A stretch of DNA of 64,000 bases from the NCBI RefSeq assembly GCF_009695875.1, contig NZ_VUNC01000001.1, forward strand, positions 434,001 through 498,000, written 5' to 3'. A program made the position numbers and the translations under genes. Below, piece by piece: positions 9,063 through 17,806 of this stretch (positions within the stretch are counted from its first letter, which is position 1; each line of letters begins with the position of its first letter). The notes under the pieces are model-generated. The model did no database searches, was not told the origin of the DNA, and worked only from the letters and a program-made list of their open reading frames with translations. The DNA comes from Olsenella porci (GTDB lineage: Bacteria; Actinomycetota; Coriobacteriia; Coriobacteriales; Atopobiaceae).

Positions 9063-9297
9063 CAGCGGGATGGCGTGTGCCCCTCCCGTCCGGGATGGAG
9101 ATGCTCCCATGGGTGGCGTCTGCGACCCTCTCCTTCGTCGAGCCCTTCTTCTCGGGGAACCAACTTTTGGTTTTTGAGCTAGCCCTTCAACGGTGGGTGG
9201 CGAAACGGAGACCCTCCCACGAAGCCGTACGGGACACAATATAACGCGGACGACTGGTCACCCAATCGCCCGCGCTTGGTAGCTGTTGCCTTGCCAG

Positions 9298-10662
9298 TTA
9301 GTTCTTGAGAGAGTTGAGAGGAGCGGGGAACCGGCCGCCGCGATGGGCGAAGACGCTCCCCGCGTGGCGGTTGACGGGCATCACGGGTGCGGAGCCAAAG
9401 AGTCCGCCAAACTCGAGCATGTCACCCTCGCTCTTGCCGATGGCGGGAATCAGGCGCACCGCGGTGGTCTTGGCGTTGATCACGCCGATGGCCATCTCGT
9501 CCGCGATGATGCCGGCGATCGCCTCGACGGGGGTGTCGCCCGGGATGGCGATCATGTCCAGCCCCACCGAGCACACGCAGGTCATGGCCTCGAGCTTCTC
9601 GATGGAGAGTGCGCCGTCCTCCGCCGCGCGAATCATGCCGGCGTCCTCGGAAACGGGAATGAAGGCGCCAGAGAGACCGCCCACGCTCGAGCTGGCCATG
9701 ACGCCGCCCTTTTTCACGCAGTCGTTGAGCAGTGCGAGGGCGCAGGTGGTGCCGGGTCCGCCGCACTCGCCGACCCCGATGATCTCCAGGATCTCGGCGA
9801 CGGAGTCGCCGGCTGCGGGGGTGGGTGCCAGGCTCAGGTCGACGATGCCCTTCTCGGCACCAAGGCGACGCGCCGCCTCGCGGCTCATGAGCTCGCCCGC
9901 GCGCGTGATCTTGAACGCGGTCTGCTTGATGCGCTCGGCGACCTCCATGAGGTCTGCGCCCTCGGGCAGGTCGCGAAGGGCGGCGGCCATGACGCCGGGG
10001 CCCGAGACGCCCACGTTGATGACGGCATCGGCCTCGCCCGAGCCGTGGATGGCACCCGCCATAAAGGGGGAGTCCTCCACCATGTTGCTGAACACCACGA
10101 GCTTGGCGGCGCCATAGCAGTCGATGTCGGTGGTCAGGCGGGCGCAGTCGATCATCTTCTGGGCGAGAAGGAGCACGGCGTCCATGTTGATGCCCGCTCG
10201 CAGGCTTGCGACGTTGACGCTGGAGCAGACTCTGGTGGTGGAGGCGAGCGCCTGGGGGATCGAGTCGATGAGCCTGCGGTCGGCATCACCCATCCCCTTC
10301 TGGACCAGGGCGCTGAAGCCGCCCATGAAGTCAATGCCCAGGGACTCGGCCGCCCTGTCCATGGCGTGGGCTATGGGGGTCAGGTCCTTGTCGGGGCAGG
10401 CGGCGGCAATCTGGGCAATGGGCGTCACCGAGACACGCTTGTTCGCGATGGGGATGCCATACTCGCGCTCGAGCTGCGTCGCCACGGGGACCAGGTTTTC
10501 GGCGGTCTTGGTGATTCGGTCGTACACCTTCGTGCACATCCGGTCCATGTCCTCGTCCGCGCACCCATAGAGCGAGATGCCCATGGTGATGGTCCTGAGG
10601 TCGAGGTTCTGCTGCGAGACCATGTTCAGGGTCTCGGCGACCTCTTCTGGGGTGATGGCCAT
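9298..10662 (-). CDS. UPF0210 (DUF711) family protein
   Basis: 454 residues, the usual length of the UPF0210 family, called PFL-family proteins in some annotations although they lack glycyl-radical chemistry. Conserved stretches include [62 protein letters not shown] and [14 protein letters not shown]. The biochemical role is unknown. In many bacteria the family is paired with an ACT-domain (UPF0237) gene; none is next to this copy. The start at 10662 is supported by AAGGAG 7 bases upstream; a longer in-frame extension reaches into promoter-like sequence. Confidence 0.9.
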   Translation of the reverse strand: MAITPEEVAETLNMVSQQNLDLRTITMGISLYGCADEDMDRMCTKVYDRITKTAENLVPVATQLEREYGIPIANKRVSVTPIAQIAAACPDKDLTPIAHAMDRAAESLGIDFMGGFSALVQKGMGDADRRLIDSIPQALASTTRVCSSVNVASLRAGINMDAVLLLAQKMIDCARLTTDIDCYGAAKLVVFSNMVEDSPFMAGAIHGSGEADAVINVGVSGPGVMAAALRDLPEGADLMEVAERIKQTAFKITRAGELMSREAARRLGAEKGIVDLSLAPTPAAGDSVAEILEIIGVGECGGPGTTCALALLNDCVKKGGVMASSSVGGLSGAFIPVSEDAGMIRAAEDGALSIEKLEAMTCVCSVGLDMIAIPGDTPVEAIAGIIADEMAIGVINAKTTAVRLIPAIGKSEGDMLEFGGLFGSAPVMPVNRHAGSVFAHRGGRFPAPLNSLKN

Positions 10663-11268
10663 GCGTGCTCCTTGCGGGATAGTGGTTGCGTACGTGCTGT
10701 TTGCAGCCATGATACAGCGCAAAGGTTTCAGGTGATTGACGTGGGCGGGCTGCCGAGCGCACCTCCCAACATCCACATGGGGTGCCTGGCACATGACGCG
10801 CGCCCGTCTCCGTCTGAAGCTGGGCGAGAAGGTCACCCCTGCAAGCTCGAGCCAAATTTCAGAACTAAACAATAGAACAAAACGTTCGTTAATTTACAGC
10901 ACGTAAAACCGTTCCCACTGTTTAAAAATCACCGAACCGAAGTCCGTTCAACACATGTTTCTAACCACTCACGGGAGAGGGGATTCGAACTCAAACTGAA
11001 CGGGAGTAGAACTGTTTGTGAGGAAGAGGGGTGGCAATAACACCAGTTAAATGCCACCGATTCTCGACAGAGGCAACCAGGCGAAGCAAAGCGGCTTGGA
11101 GAGGAACGGCACAAAGGTTTCGTCCGAAGGAACTAAACATCCACTAAACAATGTGGTCCAGGAGAGAAAAAACCGATTACGAACCGTTTACTCTCCGCAT
11201 CCGGTTGATTCGCCAACGGTGTCTCAAGCACGAACACAGGTACAGGGGTTTCGAAGGGAGTATTTAGT
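10663..11268. promoter_or_regulatory. AT-rich regulatory region between UPF0210 and the pentose transporter
   Basis: The composition falls well below the surrounding GC. A repeated GAACTAAACA occurs at about 10862 and 11130, followed at 11143 by ACTAAACAATG; AACGTTCGTT lies near 10880. Such repeats suggest binding sites for a sugar regulator of the transporter-araBAD operon, but I cannot assign which. The binding-protein gene has GAAGGGAG 8 bases before its ATG. Confidence 0.4.
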
Positions 11269-12465
11269 ATGGTCAATGTTTCTAGGCGTGGCTTCCTGAA
11301 GCTTTCCGGTGTCACCGGTGCTGGCCTTGGCGCGGCAGCTCTGCTCTCCGCTTGCAGCGGCAGTGGGTCGGGTTCCGACTCCGGTTCCTCTGATGGCGGC
11401 AGCGATGTCAAGATCGGCGTCTCCATCTGGAGCTCCACGGACGCGCTGGGCAAGCTCTCGGCCGACATCGTGAAGAAGGCAGCGAAGATCCTGGGTGTCG
11501 AGACCCAGTTCGTTGACCAGGGCCATGTCTCCGAGCAGGTCACCGCCTCCGCCGAGACCCTCGCCGCGGCAGGCTGCAACGGCATGATCATCTGCAACTC
11601 CGCGGACTCCGAGATGACCTCCGTCATCAACACCTGCAACGAGAACGAGATGTACGTCACGCAGTTCTACCGCATCATCTCCAAGGAGAACTCGCCCGAC
11701 GTCTACAAGGCGGCCGAGAACTCCAAGTTCTACGTGGGAGCCGTCCATGAGGACGAGGTCCTCAACGGCAAGACGCTCATGAACCTCCTCCTGGAGAAGG
11801 GTGGCCCCAACAAGACCGGCGCCCGCAGCATCTGCCTCGAGGGCTGGACGGTCGGCGATGCAACGTTCCAGCTTCGTTGGCAGGGCTACAAGGAGGGCCT
11901 GGACGAGTGGAACAAGGAGCACCCTGACGACAAGGCCACGATGACCGACCCCGTCTACGCCAACACCAGCTCCGCCGAAGGCGCCAAGGTCACCGAGCAG
12001 TTCGTCAACACCTACCCCGACATGGACGCCCTGATCGTCGCCGGCGGTGGCGGCGACCCGCTCGTGGGCTCCATCGGCCAGCTCAAGAACATGGGCCTGA
12101 CCGGCAAGATCTCCGTCGTCTCCACGGACTTCCTGGACGACCTTGAGGACCAGCTCAAGACCGGCGGCATCTTCGCCGAGTCCGGCGGCCACTTCTGCGA
12201 CCCGCTGTACGCCTTCATCCTCACCTACCAGGCCTGCACCGGCAAGCTCGAGGTCAAGGAGGGCGAGTTCGGCAAGGAGATCAAGTTCCCGTACGTCTAC
12301 GTCTCCAGCTCCGAGGACTACGCCAACTACAAGAAGTACTTCGTCGACGAGGCTCCCTACACGGACGACGAGATCAAGGAGCTCGCAAAGGACGACTTCG
12401 ACGCGCTCGACAAGGCGGCGACCTCGCTCTCGATCGACGACGTGAAGAGCCGTCACTCCAAGTAG
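11269..12465 (+). CDS. Sugar ABC transporter substrate-binding lipoprotein
   Basis: 398 residues of the periplasmic-binding-protein type 1 (ribose/galactose-like) fold. The N-terminus has a Tat-like SRRGFLKLSG followed by a lipobox LLSAC with Cys29, so the mature protein should be lipid-anchored outside the cell. A Gly/Ser/Asp linker leads to KIGVSIWSSTDALG at the domain start. The neighbours (permeases, double ATPase, araA, kinase, araD) point to L-arabinose or a related pentose as ligand; the ligand is an inference. First gene of the operon. Confidence 0.9.
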   Translation: MVNVSRRGFLKLSGVTGAGLGAAALLSACSGSGSGSDSGSSDGGSDVKIGVSIWSSTDALGKLSADIVKKAAKILGVETQFVDQGHVSEQVTASAETLAAAGCNGMIICNSADSEMTSVINTCNENEMYVTQFYRIISKENSPDVYKAAENSKFYVGAVHEDEVLNGKTLMNLLLEKGGPNKTGARSICLEGWTVGDATFQLRWQGYKEGLDEWNKEHPDDKATMTDPVYANTSSAEGAKVTEQFVNTYPDMDALIVAGGGGDPLVGSIGQLKNMGLTGKISVVSTDFLDDLEDQLKTGGIFAESGGHFCDPLYAFILTYQACTGKLEVKEGEFGKEIKFPYVYVSSSEDYANYKKYFVDEAPYTDDEIKELAKDDFDALDKAATSLSIDDVKSRHSK

Positions 12466-12510
12466 GACCAAGCTCGCCTGCGCCGGCGAGGCGCCACGAC
12501 GAGAACGGTT

Positions 12511-12543
12511 GGGAGGGGGCCAGGGTACGTTGGGCCCCCTCCC
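12511..12543 (+). other. Stable mRNA hairpin after binding-protein gene
   Basis: GGGAGGGGGCC and GGCCCCCTCCC arms flank an 11-base loop. Such hairpins after a binding-protein gene often stabilise the upstream transcript or partly terminate it, giving more binding protein than permease. No U-run follows. Confidence 0.65.
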
Positions 12544-12587
12544 TGTTCTGAGGATGCAATCCCCCGATTGGAAGGAAGGAGCGATTG

Positions 12588-13538
12588 ATGCAATCGTTTC
12601 TCAAAAAGGCGAAGACGAGCCAGTGGTACGGCGTAGGGCTCCTCCTCGTCATCTCCGTCATCATCTGGGCAATCTTCAAGGTGGCTGCCCCCGCGACCTT
12701 CGGCGCGCCGGACAAGCTCCTGTCGTACCTGCAGTCCGCCCTCATCTACGCCGTGGGCGGCTGCGGACTGTACTTCATCTGCGTCATGGGGCTGTTCGAC
12801 TTCTCCATCGGCGCGATGCTCATCCTGTCCGAGCTCATGGCCATCGCCTTCATCCCCAAGCTCGGGTGGCTCTCGGTCATCGTGATCCCCATCCTGGTCG
12901 GCTTCCTGCTGGGCTTCTGCAACGGCATCGCCTACATCAAGATGCACATCCCCTCGATCATCGTGACCACGGGCCTCTCCCTCATCTATGAGAGCTTCTC
13001 GGTGTGGGTCGCCGACATCAACGGCACGCGTTTGGACGACGCCTACAAGCTCTTTGGCGCCTATCCCTGGAACCTGATCGTTGCCGTCCTCGCGTACCTG
13101 CTGTGCTGGTTCATTCTCAAGTACACCAAGATCGGTACGTACACCAACGCAATCGGCGCCAACGAGCTCGTCGCAAAGAACATGGGCGTGGACGTCGACA
13201 AGTACAAGGCCATCGCGTTCACCCTCTGCGGCACCTTCGTGGGCATCATGTCAATCCTCTACCTGGGCTACGGCACCGCGCAGACCCCGCAGACCGGCAT
13301 GCTCTCCCAGGCGCTCAACTTCCAGCCCCTCATGGGCACCTTCTTCGGGTTGGCATTCAAGAAGTACGGCCACCCCGTGGTCTCGATCCTCATCGGCGAG
13401 TACATCGTCGCCATGATCTTCGCGGGCTTCGTCGCCATCGGCATGCCCACCACGGTCAACAACATCGTCACCGGAGCAACGCTGCTCGCAATCGTCACGC
13501 TCACCACCAAGCGCGTCAACGGCGCCGTGGTCAAGTAG
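12588..13538 (+). CDS. Sugar ABC transporter permease (BPD_transp_2 type)
   Basis: 316 residues with about eight to ten hydrophobic helices. It carries the family segment GANELVAKNMGVDVDKYKAIAFTLCG, equivalent to the coupling region of ribose/xylose permeases. It forms half of the membrane channel with the product at 15061. The ATG at 12588 has GAAGGAAGGAG upstream; the TTG three bases earlier is less likely. Confidence 0.9.
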   Translation: MQSFLKKAKTSQWYGVGLLLVISVIIWAIFKVAAPATFGAPDKLLSYLQSALIYAVGGCGLYFICVMGLFDFSIGAMLILSELMAIAFIPKLGWLSVIVIPILVGFLLGFCNGIAYIKMHIPSIIVTTGLSLIYESFSVWVADINGTRLDDAYKLFGAYPWNLIVAVLAYLLCWFILKYTKIGTYTNAIGANELVAKNMGVDVDKYKAIAFTLCGTFVGIMSILYLGYGTAQTPQTGMLSQALNFQPLMGTFFGLAFKKYGHPVVSILIGEYIVAMIFAGFVAIGMPTTVNNIVTGATLLAIVTLTTKRVNGAVVK

Positions 13539-13554
13539 GGAAGGGGGACTCGCA

Positions 13555-15048
13555 ATGGCAAAGGAAATCATGCTTCATGCCGTGGGCATCGACAAGCGCT
13601 TTGGGCCCACGCACGCAGTGGACCACGTCTCCCTCGACTTCTACAAGGGCGAGATTCACGCGCTCATAGGCGAGAACGGCTCGGGCAAGTCCACGTTCAC
13701 CAACATGCTCACTGGCATCATCACCATCGGCGGCGGCACCTTCGAGCTGGACGGGGAGAAGATTGCCCCCAAGAACCAGGTCGACGCCAACCACCATGGC
13801 GCCGCGGTCATCGTGCAGGAGCAGGGCACGCTCGACGGCCTCACCGTCGCCGAGAACATGTTCCTGGGCGACGAGGACCAGTTCATGAGCAAGGGGATTA
13901 AGAACACCGCCGCCATGTACAAGAAGGCCCAGGAGCTGCTCGACGGCTACGGCCTGGCGCACATCAAGGCGACCGACCCCATCGAGCACTACAACTTCGA
14001 GGACCGCAAGCTGGTCGAGATCGTCAAGTCAACCTGGTTCAAGCCGAAGGTCCTCGTGGTGGACGAGACCACCACGGCGCTCTCGCAGAGCGGCCGTGAG
14101 GAGCTCTTCCGCGTGATGAGGGACGTCCGCGACGACAACCGCACGGTCATCTTCATCAGCCACGACATGGGCGAGGTCCTCGAGATGTCCGACACCATCT
14201 CGATCCTGCGCGACGGCGAGTTCATCAAGACTGTCGATGCCAAGGAGGTGGACCAGGACGGGCTCAAGACCCTCATGGTCGGCCGCAAGATGAGCGAGCA
14301 CTACTATCGCGAGGACTACGACCAGAGCCTCGCCGGCGACGTCGCGATCTCGATGAAGGACGTCTCGGTCCCCGGCCAGCTGGAGAACCTCTCCCTCGAG
14401 CTCCACAAGGGCGAGATCCTGGGCATCGGCGGACTCTCCGAATGCGGCATGCACGAGGTCGGTAAGGCCCTGTTCGGCGCTTCCTACAACCGCACCGGCG
14501 AGGTCAAGCTGGGCGACGGGACCCCGATCGACGACATCAACGCCGCCATCGACCACTCGATCGCATACGCCTCCAAGGACCGTGACAACGAGTCGCTGCT
14601 CATTGCGGACACCATCCAGGACAACATCACCCTGCCGTCCCTGCGCAAGATGAAGAAGCCCCTCTCGCCCAAGCACGAGCGCGAGTTCGCGGAGAAGTAC
14701 GCAAAGCAGATGTCCGTAAAGATGGTCGGCGTGAGCCAGTTCGTCTCCGCGCTCTCCGGCGGCAACAAGCAGAAGGTCGTCCTGGCCCGCTGGCTGGGCG
14801 CCGAGTCTGACATCCTGGTGCTCGACTCGCCCACGCGTGGCATCGACATCAAGGTGAAGGCCGACATCTACAACCTCATGGACGAGATGCGCAAGCAGGG
14901 CAAGGCCATCCTCGTCATCTCCGAGGAGATCATGGAGCTCATCGGCATGTGCGACCGGATCCTCGTGATGAAGGACCACAAGGTCGCCGGCGAGCTGGAG
15001 CGCTCCCGTGACCTCACCGAGAACGACCTCATCTCTCTCATGGTTTAG
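13555..15048 (+). CDS. Sugar ABC transporter double ATPase (RbsA/XylG type)
   Basis: 497 residues with two fused ABC domains. The first has Walker A GENGSGKST near residue 40 and Walker B-like VLVVDETTTALS. The second has the signature LSGGNKQKVVLARWL and DILVLDSPTRGIDIK. As in RbsA/MglA/XylG proteins, the second P-loop is degenerate. It energises pentose uptake with the two flanking permeases. Sixteen bases separate it from the upstream gene and twelve from the downstream gene. Confidence 0.93.
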   Translation: MAKEIMLHAVGIDKRFGPTHAVDHVSLDFYKGEIHALIGENGSGKSTFTNMLTGIITIGGGTFELDGEKIAPKNQVDANHHGAAVIVQEQGTLDGLTVAENMFLGDEDQFMSKGIKNTAAMYKKAQELLDGYGLAHIKATDPIEHYNFEDRKLVEIVKSTWFKPKVLVVDETTTALSQSGREELFRVMRDVRDDNRTVIFISHDMGEVLEMSDTISILRDGEFIKTVDAKEVDQDGLKTLMVGRKMSEHYYREDYDQSLAGDVAISMKDVSVPGQLENLSLELHKGEILGIGGLSECGMHEVGKALFGASYNRTGEVKLGDGTPIDDINAAIDHSIAYASKDRDNESLLIADTIQDNITLPSLRKMKKPLSPKHEREFAEKYAKQMSVKMVGVSQFVSALSGGNKQKVVLARWLGAESDILVLDSPTRGIDIKVKADIYNLMDEMRKQGKAILVISEEIMELIGMCDRILVMKDHKVAGELERSRDLTENDLISLMV

Positions 15049-15060
15049 GAGGCTCAAGGG

Positions 15061-16032
15061 ATGGCTGACACCAACACCGCGACGGTCACGGCCGAAGACA
15101 CCGCGATCCGTCCCAAGTTCAACGTTCGCAACATCCTCCCGATCATCGGGTTCGTGGTCATCGTCCTGTTCTTCGCGGTGGCCACCCACGGGAGGCTGGT
15201 CAACCCCAAGAACATCAGGTTGATCCTCAACTCCACCTACACGCTCATGATCTCGTCCATCGGCGTGTTCATGATCATGACCATGGGCTCGCTCGACTTC
15301 TCGCAGGGTTCCATGATCGGCCTGTGCTGCATTGTGGTCTGCGTGCTCTCGAAGGTGAGCCTGCCGCTCGCCATCCTCGGTGGCATCGCCACGGGCGCCG
15401 CAATCGGCGCGCTCAACGCCTACTTCCACGTCCGTCGCCAGATCGCATCGTTCATCGTCACGATCTGCACCATGTTCCTGCTTCGTGGCGTGGTCGCGTT
15501 CCTCACCACCGACGCCCCCGCACAGGGCGCAGGATACCTGCAGGCCGACTACAACGACCCCATGCTGCTCATGACCATCACGATCATCTGCCTCGTGGTC
15601 TTCTACCTCGTGTTCACCTTCACCCCGCTGGGAGCCAACCTCAAGGCTATCGGCGCCTCCCAGACCGCGGCGCGCTTCGCGGGCATCAAGGTCCAGAAGA
15701 CCAAGACCCTCGTGTACATCGCTGCTGGCGCCATCACGGGCTTCTCCGCCTTTATCCTCGCCATCCGCAACGGTTCGGTCACCGCGACCGGCGGCAACAT
15801 GATGGAGACCCAGATCATGCTGGCGCTCGTCCTTGGCGGCCTGCCCATCTCCGGCGGCGCAAAGGTGCGCTTCTCCAACATCGTGGTCGGCGTCCTCACC
15901 TACTGCATCCTCGACCGCGGCCTCTCGATGATGGGGTTCGAGGCGGCGCCCAAGCAGCTCATCATGGGCATCGTCTTCCTCATCTTCCTCGCACTGTTCT
16001 CCGACCGCGAGTCCGGCCAGGTCATCAAGTAG
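15061..16032 (+). CDS. Sugar ABC transporter permease, second subunit
   Basis: 323 residues, multi-spanning, with the family segment GANLKAIGASQTAARFAGIKVQK and a GSLDFSQGSMIGL motif typical of ribose/xylose-type permeases. Having two different permease genes in one sugar ABC operon implies a heterodimeric channel. The start ATG follows GGAGG with proper spacing. Confidence 0.9.
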   Translation: MADTNTATVTAEDTAIRPKFNVRNILPIIGFVVIVLFFAVATHGRLVNPKNIRLILNSTYTLMISSIGVFMIMTMGSLDFSQGSMIGLCCIVVCVLSKVSLPLAILGGIATGAAIGALNAYFHVRRQIASFIVTICTMFLLRGVVAFLTTDAPAQGAGYLQADYNDPMLLMTITIICLVVFYLVFTFTPLGANLKAIGASQTAARFAGIKVQKTKTLVYIAAGAITGFSAFILAIRNGSVTATGGNMMETQIMLALVLGGLPISGGAKVRFSNIVVGVLTYCILDRGLSMMGFEAAPKQLIMGIVFLIFLALFSDRESGQVIK

Positions 16033-16116
16033 TCCGTGCTCCCTCCCGGCGGCTTCCGCCGTCGGGGCGACGGGGTGGCCAGGACAAGCGTCCCAACCGT
16101 CCCGCCCCTTGCCTCC

Positions 16117-16142
16117 GTGGGAGGCCCCGTCGGGCCTCCCAC
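16117..16142 (+). other. Perfect hairpin before araA
   Basis: GTGGGAGGCCC and GGGCCTCCCAC are perfect 11-base arms with a four-base loop. With no U-run it more likely separates mRNA segments or protects the downstream messenger than terminates. Confidence 0.65.
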
Positions 16143-16189
16143 ACCCCAGACACCTTGCTTCCACGCATACACTTTAGGGAGGTAGTCAA

Positions 16190-17686
16190 ATGCTACAAAT
16201 CAAGAAGTATCAGTTCTGGTTCTGCCCCTGCACCCAGGACCTCTATGGTGACGAGGTGCTGGAGCACGTTCAGGCCCACGCACAGGAGGTCGTCGAGGCC
16301 CTCAACGCCTCCGACCTCATCCCCTACCAGATCGTGTGCAAGCCCAACCTGCTCACCAGCGACGTCATCAGCCAGACGTTCAACGCAGCCAACATGGATC
16401 CCGACTGCGCGGGCATCATCACCTGGGCCCATACCTTCTCGCCCGCCAAGAGCTACATCCACGGCCTGCAGGACCTCCGCAAGCCGCTGTGCCAGTTTGC
16501 GACGCAGTACAACGAGGAGATCCCGTACGACACCATCGACATGGACTTCATGAACGAGAACCAGGCGGCCCATGGCGAGCGCGAGTTCGGGCACATCTTC
16601 GCCCGCATGCGCATCCCCCACAAGATCGTGTTTGGCTTCTGGAAGGACCCCGTGGCGCAGCGCGAGCTCGGCGAGTGGATGCGCGTGGCCGTCGGCGTCA
16701 ACGAGAGCCGCAACATCAAGGTCTGCCGCTTTGCGGACACCATGCGCAACGTTGCCGTGACCGATGGCGACAAGGTCGAGGCCGAGCAGAAGTTTGGCTG
16801 GACCGTTGACGCCTGGCCCGTGAACGACCTCGTTCCCTACGTCGACGCGGTTTCCGACGCCGAGGTCAAGGCCCTTACCGACGAGTACTACGACACCTAC
16901 GAGCTCGTGCTCGACGGCCGCGACCCCGAGGAGTTCCGTCGCCACGTGGAGGTCCAGGCGCGCCAGGAGATCGGCATCGAGCGCTTCCTCGACGAGCATG
17001 GCTATAACGCCTTCTCCGACCACTTTGGCGACCTTGGTGGCCTCAAGCAGCTGCCGTCGCTCTCCATCCAGCGCCTGATGCAGAAGGGCTACGGCTTTGG
17101 CCCCGAGGGCGACTGGAAGACGCCTGCCATGGTGCGTCTGATGAAGGTCATGACCGCGGGCCAGAAGGACGCCAAGGGCTCCGCGCTCATGGAGGACTAC
17201 ACCTACAACCTGGTCCCGGGCAAGGAGGGCATCCTCGAGAGCCACATGAGCGAGGTCGATCCCTCCGTGGCAGACGGGCGCCTGGCAATCCGCGTGACGC
17301 CGCTCTCGATGGGCGAGCGCGAGGATCCCGCGCGTCTCATCTTTACCGCCAAGGAGGGCCCGGCCATCGCAACCTCGCTGATTGACCTGGGCAACCGCTT
17401 CCGCCTCATCGTCCAGAAGGTCGACGCCAAGAAGGTCGAGAAGCCCATGCCCATGCTCCCCACCGGCACCGTCTTCTGGACGCCTCGTCCCAACCTCAAG
17501 GTCGGCACGGAGGCCTGGATTTACGCCGGTGGCGCGCACCACACCGCCTTCACCTATGACCTCACCGTCGACCAGATGGCCGACTGGGCCGAGCTCATGG
17601 GCGTCGAGTGCGCCGTCATCGACGAGAACACCACCATCCGCGACTTCAAGCGCGACCTGCTCCTGGGCGAGGTCGCATACCGCTAG
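16190..17686 (+). CDS. araA: L-arabinose isomerase
   Basis: Converts L-arabinose to L-ribulose in the cytoplasm with Mn2+. 498 residues, close to the usual 500, and collinear with the E. coli enzyme throughout. The catalytic and metal ligands are present: Glu306 in FGPEGDWK, Glu335 in LMEDYTY, His352 in SHMSEV, and a His in GGAHHTAF at 450-451. MDFMNENQAAHGEREFG is the conserved subunit-contact stretch. The gene lies between the transporter and the ribulokinase, with a GGGAGG ribosome site before ATG 16190. Confidence 0.97.
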   Translation: MLQIKKYQFWFCPCTQDLYGDEVLEHVQAHAQEVVEALNASDLIPYQIVCKPNLLTSDVISQTFNAANMDPDCAGIITWAHTFSPAKSYIHGLQDLRKPLCQFATQYNEEIPYDTIDMDFMNENQAAHGEREFGHIFARMRIPHKIVFGFWKDPVAQRELGEWMRVAVGVNESRNIKVCRFADTMRNVAVTDGDKVEAEQKFGWTVDAWPVNDLVPYVDAVSDAEVKALTDEYYDTYELVLDGRDPEEFRRHVEVQARQEIGIERFLDEHGYNAFSDHFGDLGGLKQLPSLSIQRLMQKGYGFGPEGDWKTPAMVRLMKVMTAGQKDAKGSALMEDYTYNLVPGKEGILESHMSEVDPSVADGRLAIRVTPLSMGEREDPARLIFTAKEGPAIATSLIDLGNRFRLIVQKVDAKKVEKPMPMLPTGTVFWTPRPNLKVGTEAWIYAGGAHHTAFTYDLTVDQMADWAELMGVECAVIDENTTIRDFKRDLLLGEVAYR

Positions 17687-17746
17687 GGGCGCCCGTCGCG
17701 TGACCGGTCGGCCTTGCGGCCGATAGGTGGCACACATACTCAACGC

Positions 17747-17782
17747 ATGCGGCCGCGCCCTCGGCAGGGGGTGCGGCCGCAT
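17747..17782 (+). other. Perfect hairpin between araA and the ribulokinase gene
   Basis: ATGCGGCCGC and GCGGCCGCAT are perfect 10-base arms around a 16-base loop. A smaller GGCC hairpin lies just upstream (about 17709-17722). Both could set different mRNA levels for araA and the kinase. Confidence 0.7.
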
Positions 17783-17806
17783 CTTCCAAGAAGTGGAGAG
17801 ACGAAC

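Larger units (their letters stand above)
8535..9297. other. Gene-free mosaic of palindromes
   Basis: No plausible gene. It contains a shared 50-base module (8730-8783), two clear 46-bp palindromes (8831-8876, 8903-8948), a decayed third (9017-9062), and a GGGGAGAG octamer at 8619. Confidence 0.6.

Noticed and set aside
10663-10872. N-terminal extension of the UPF0210 protein
   Set aside because: The extra 70 residues are basic and unlike the family, while AAGGAG precedes the start at 10662.
14029-16164. Long open frame on the minus strand (over 700 codons)
   Set aside because: It lies opposite the double ATPase and permease genes, is rich in His/Asp/Glu/Arg as expected from the complement of GC-rich codons, and has no ribosome site or family motif.
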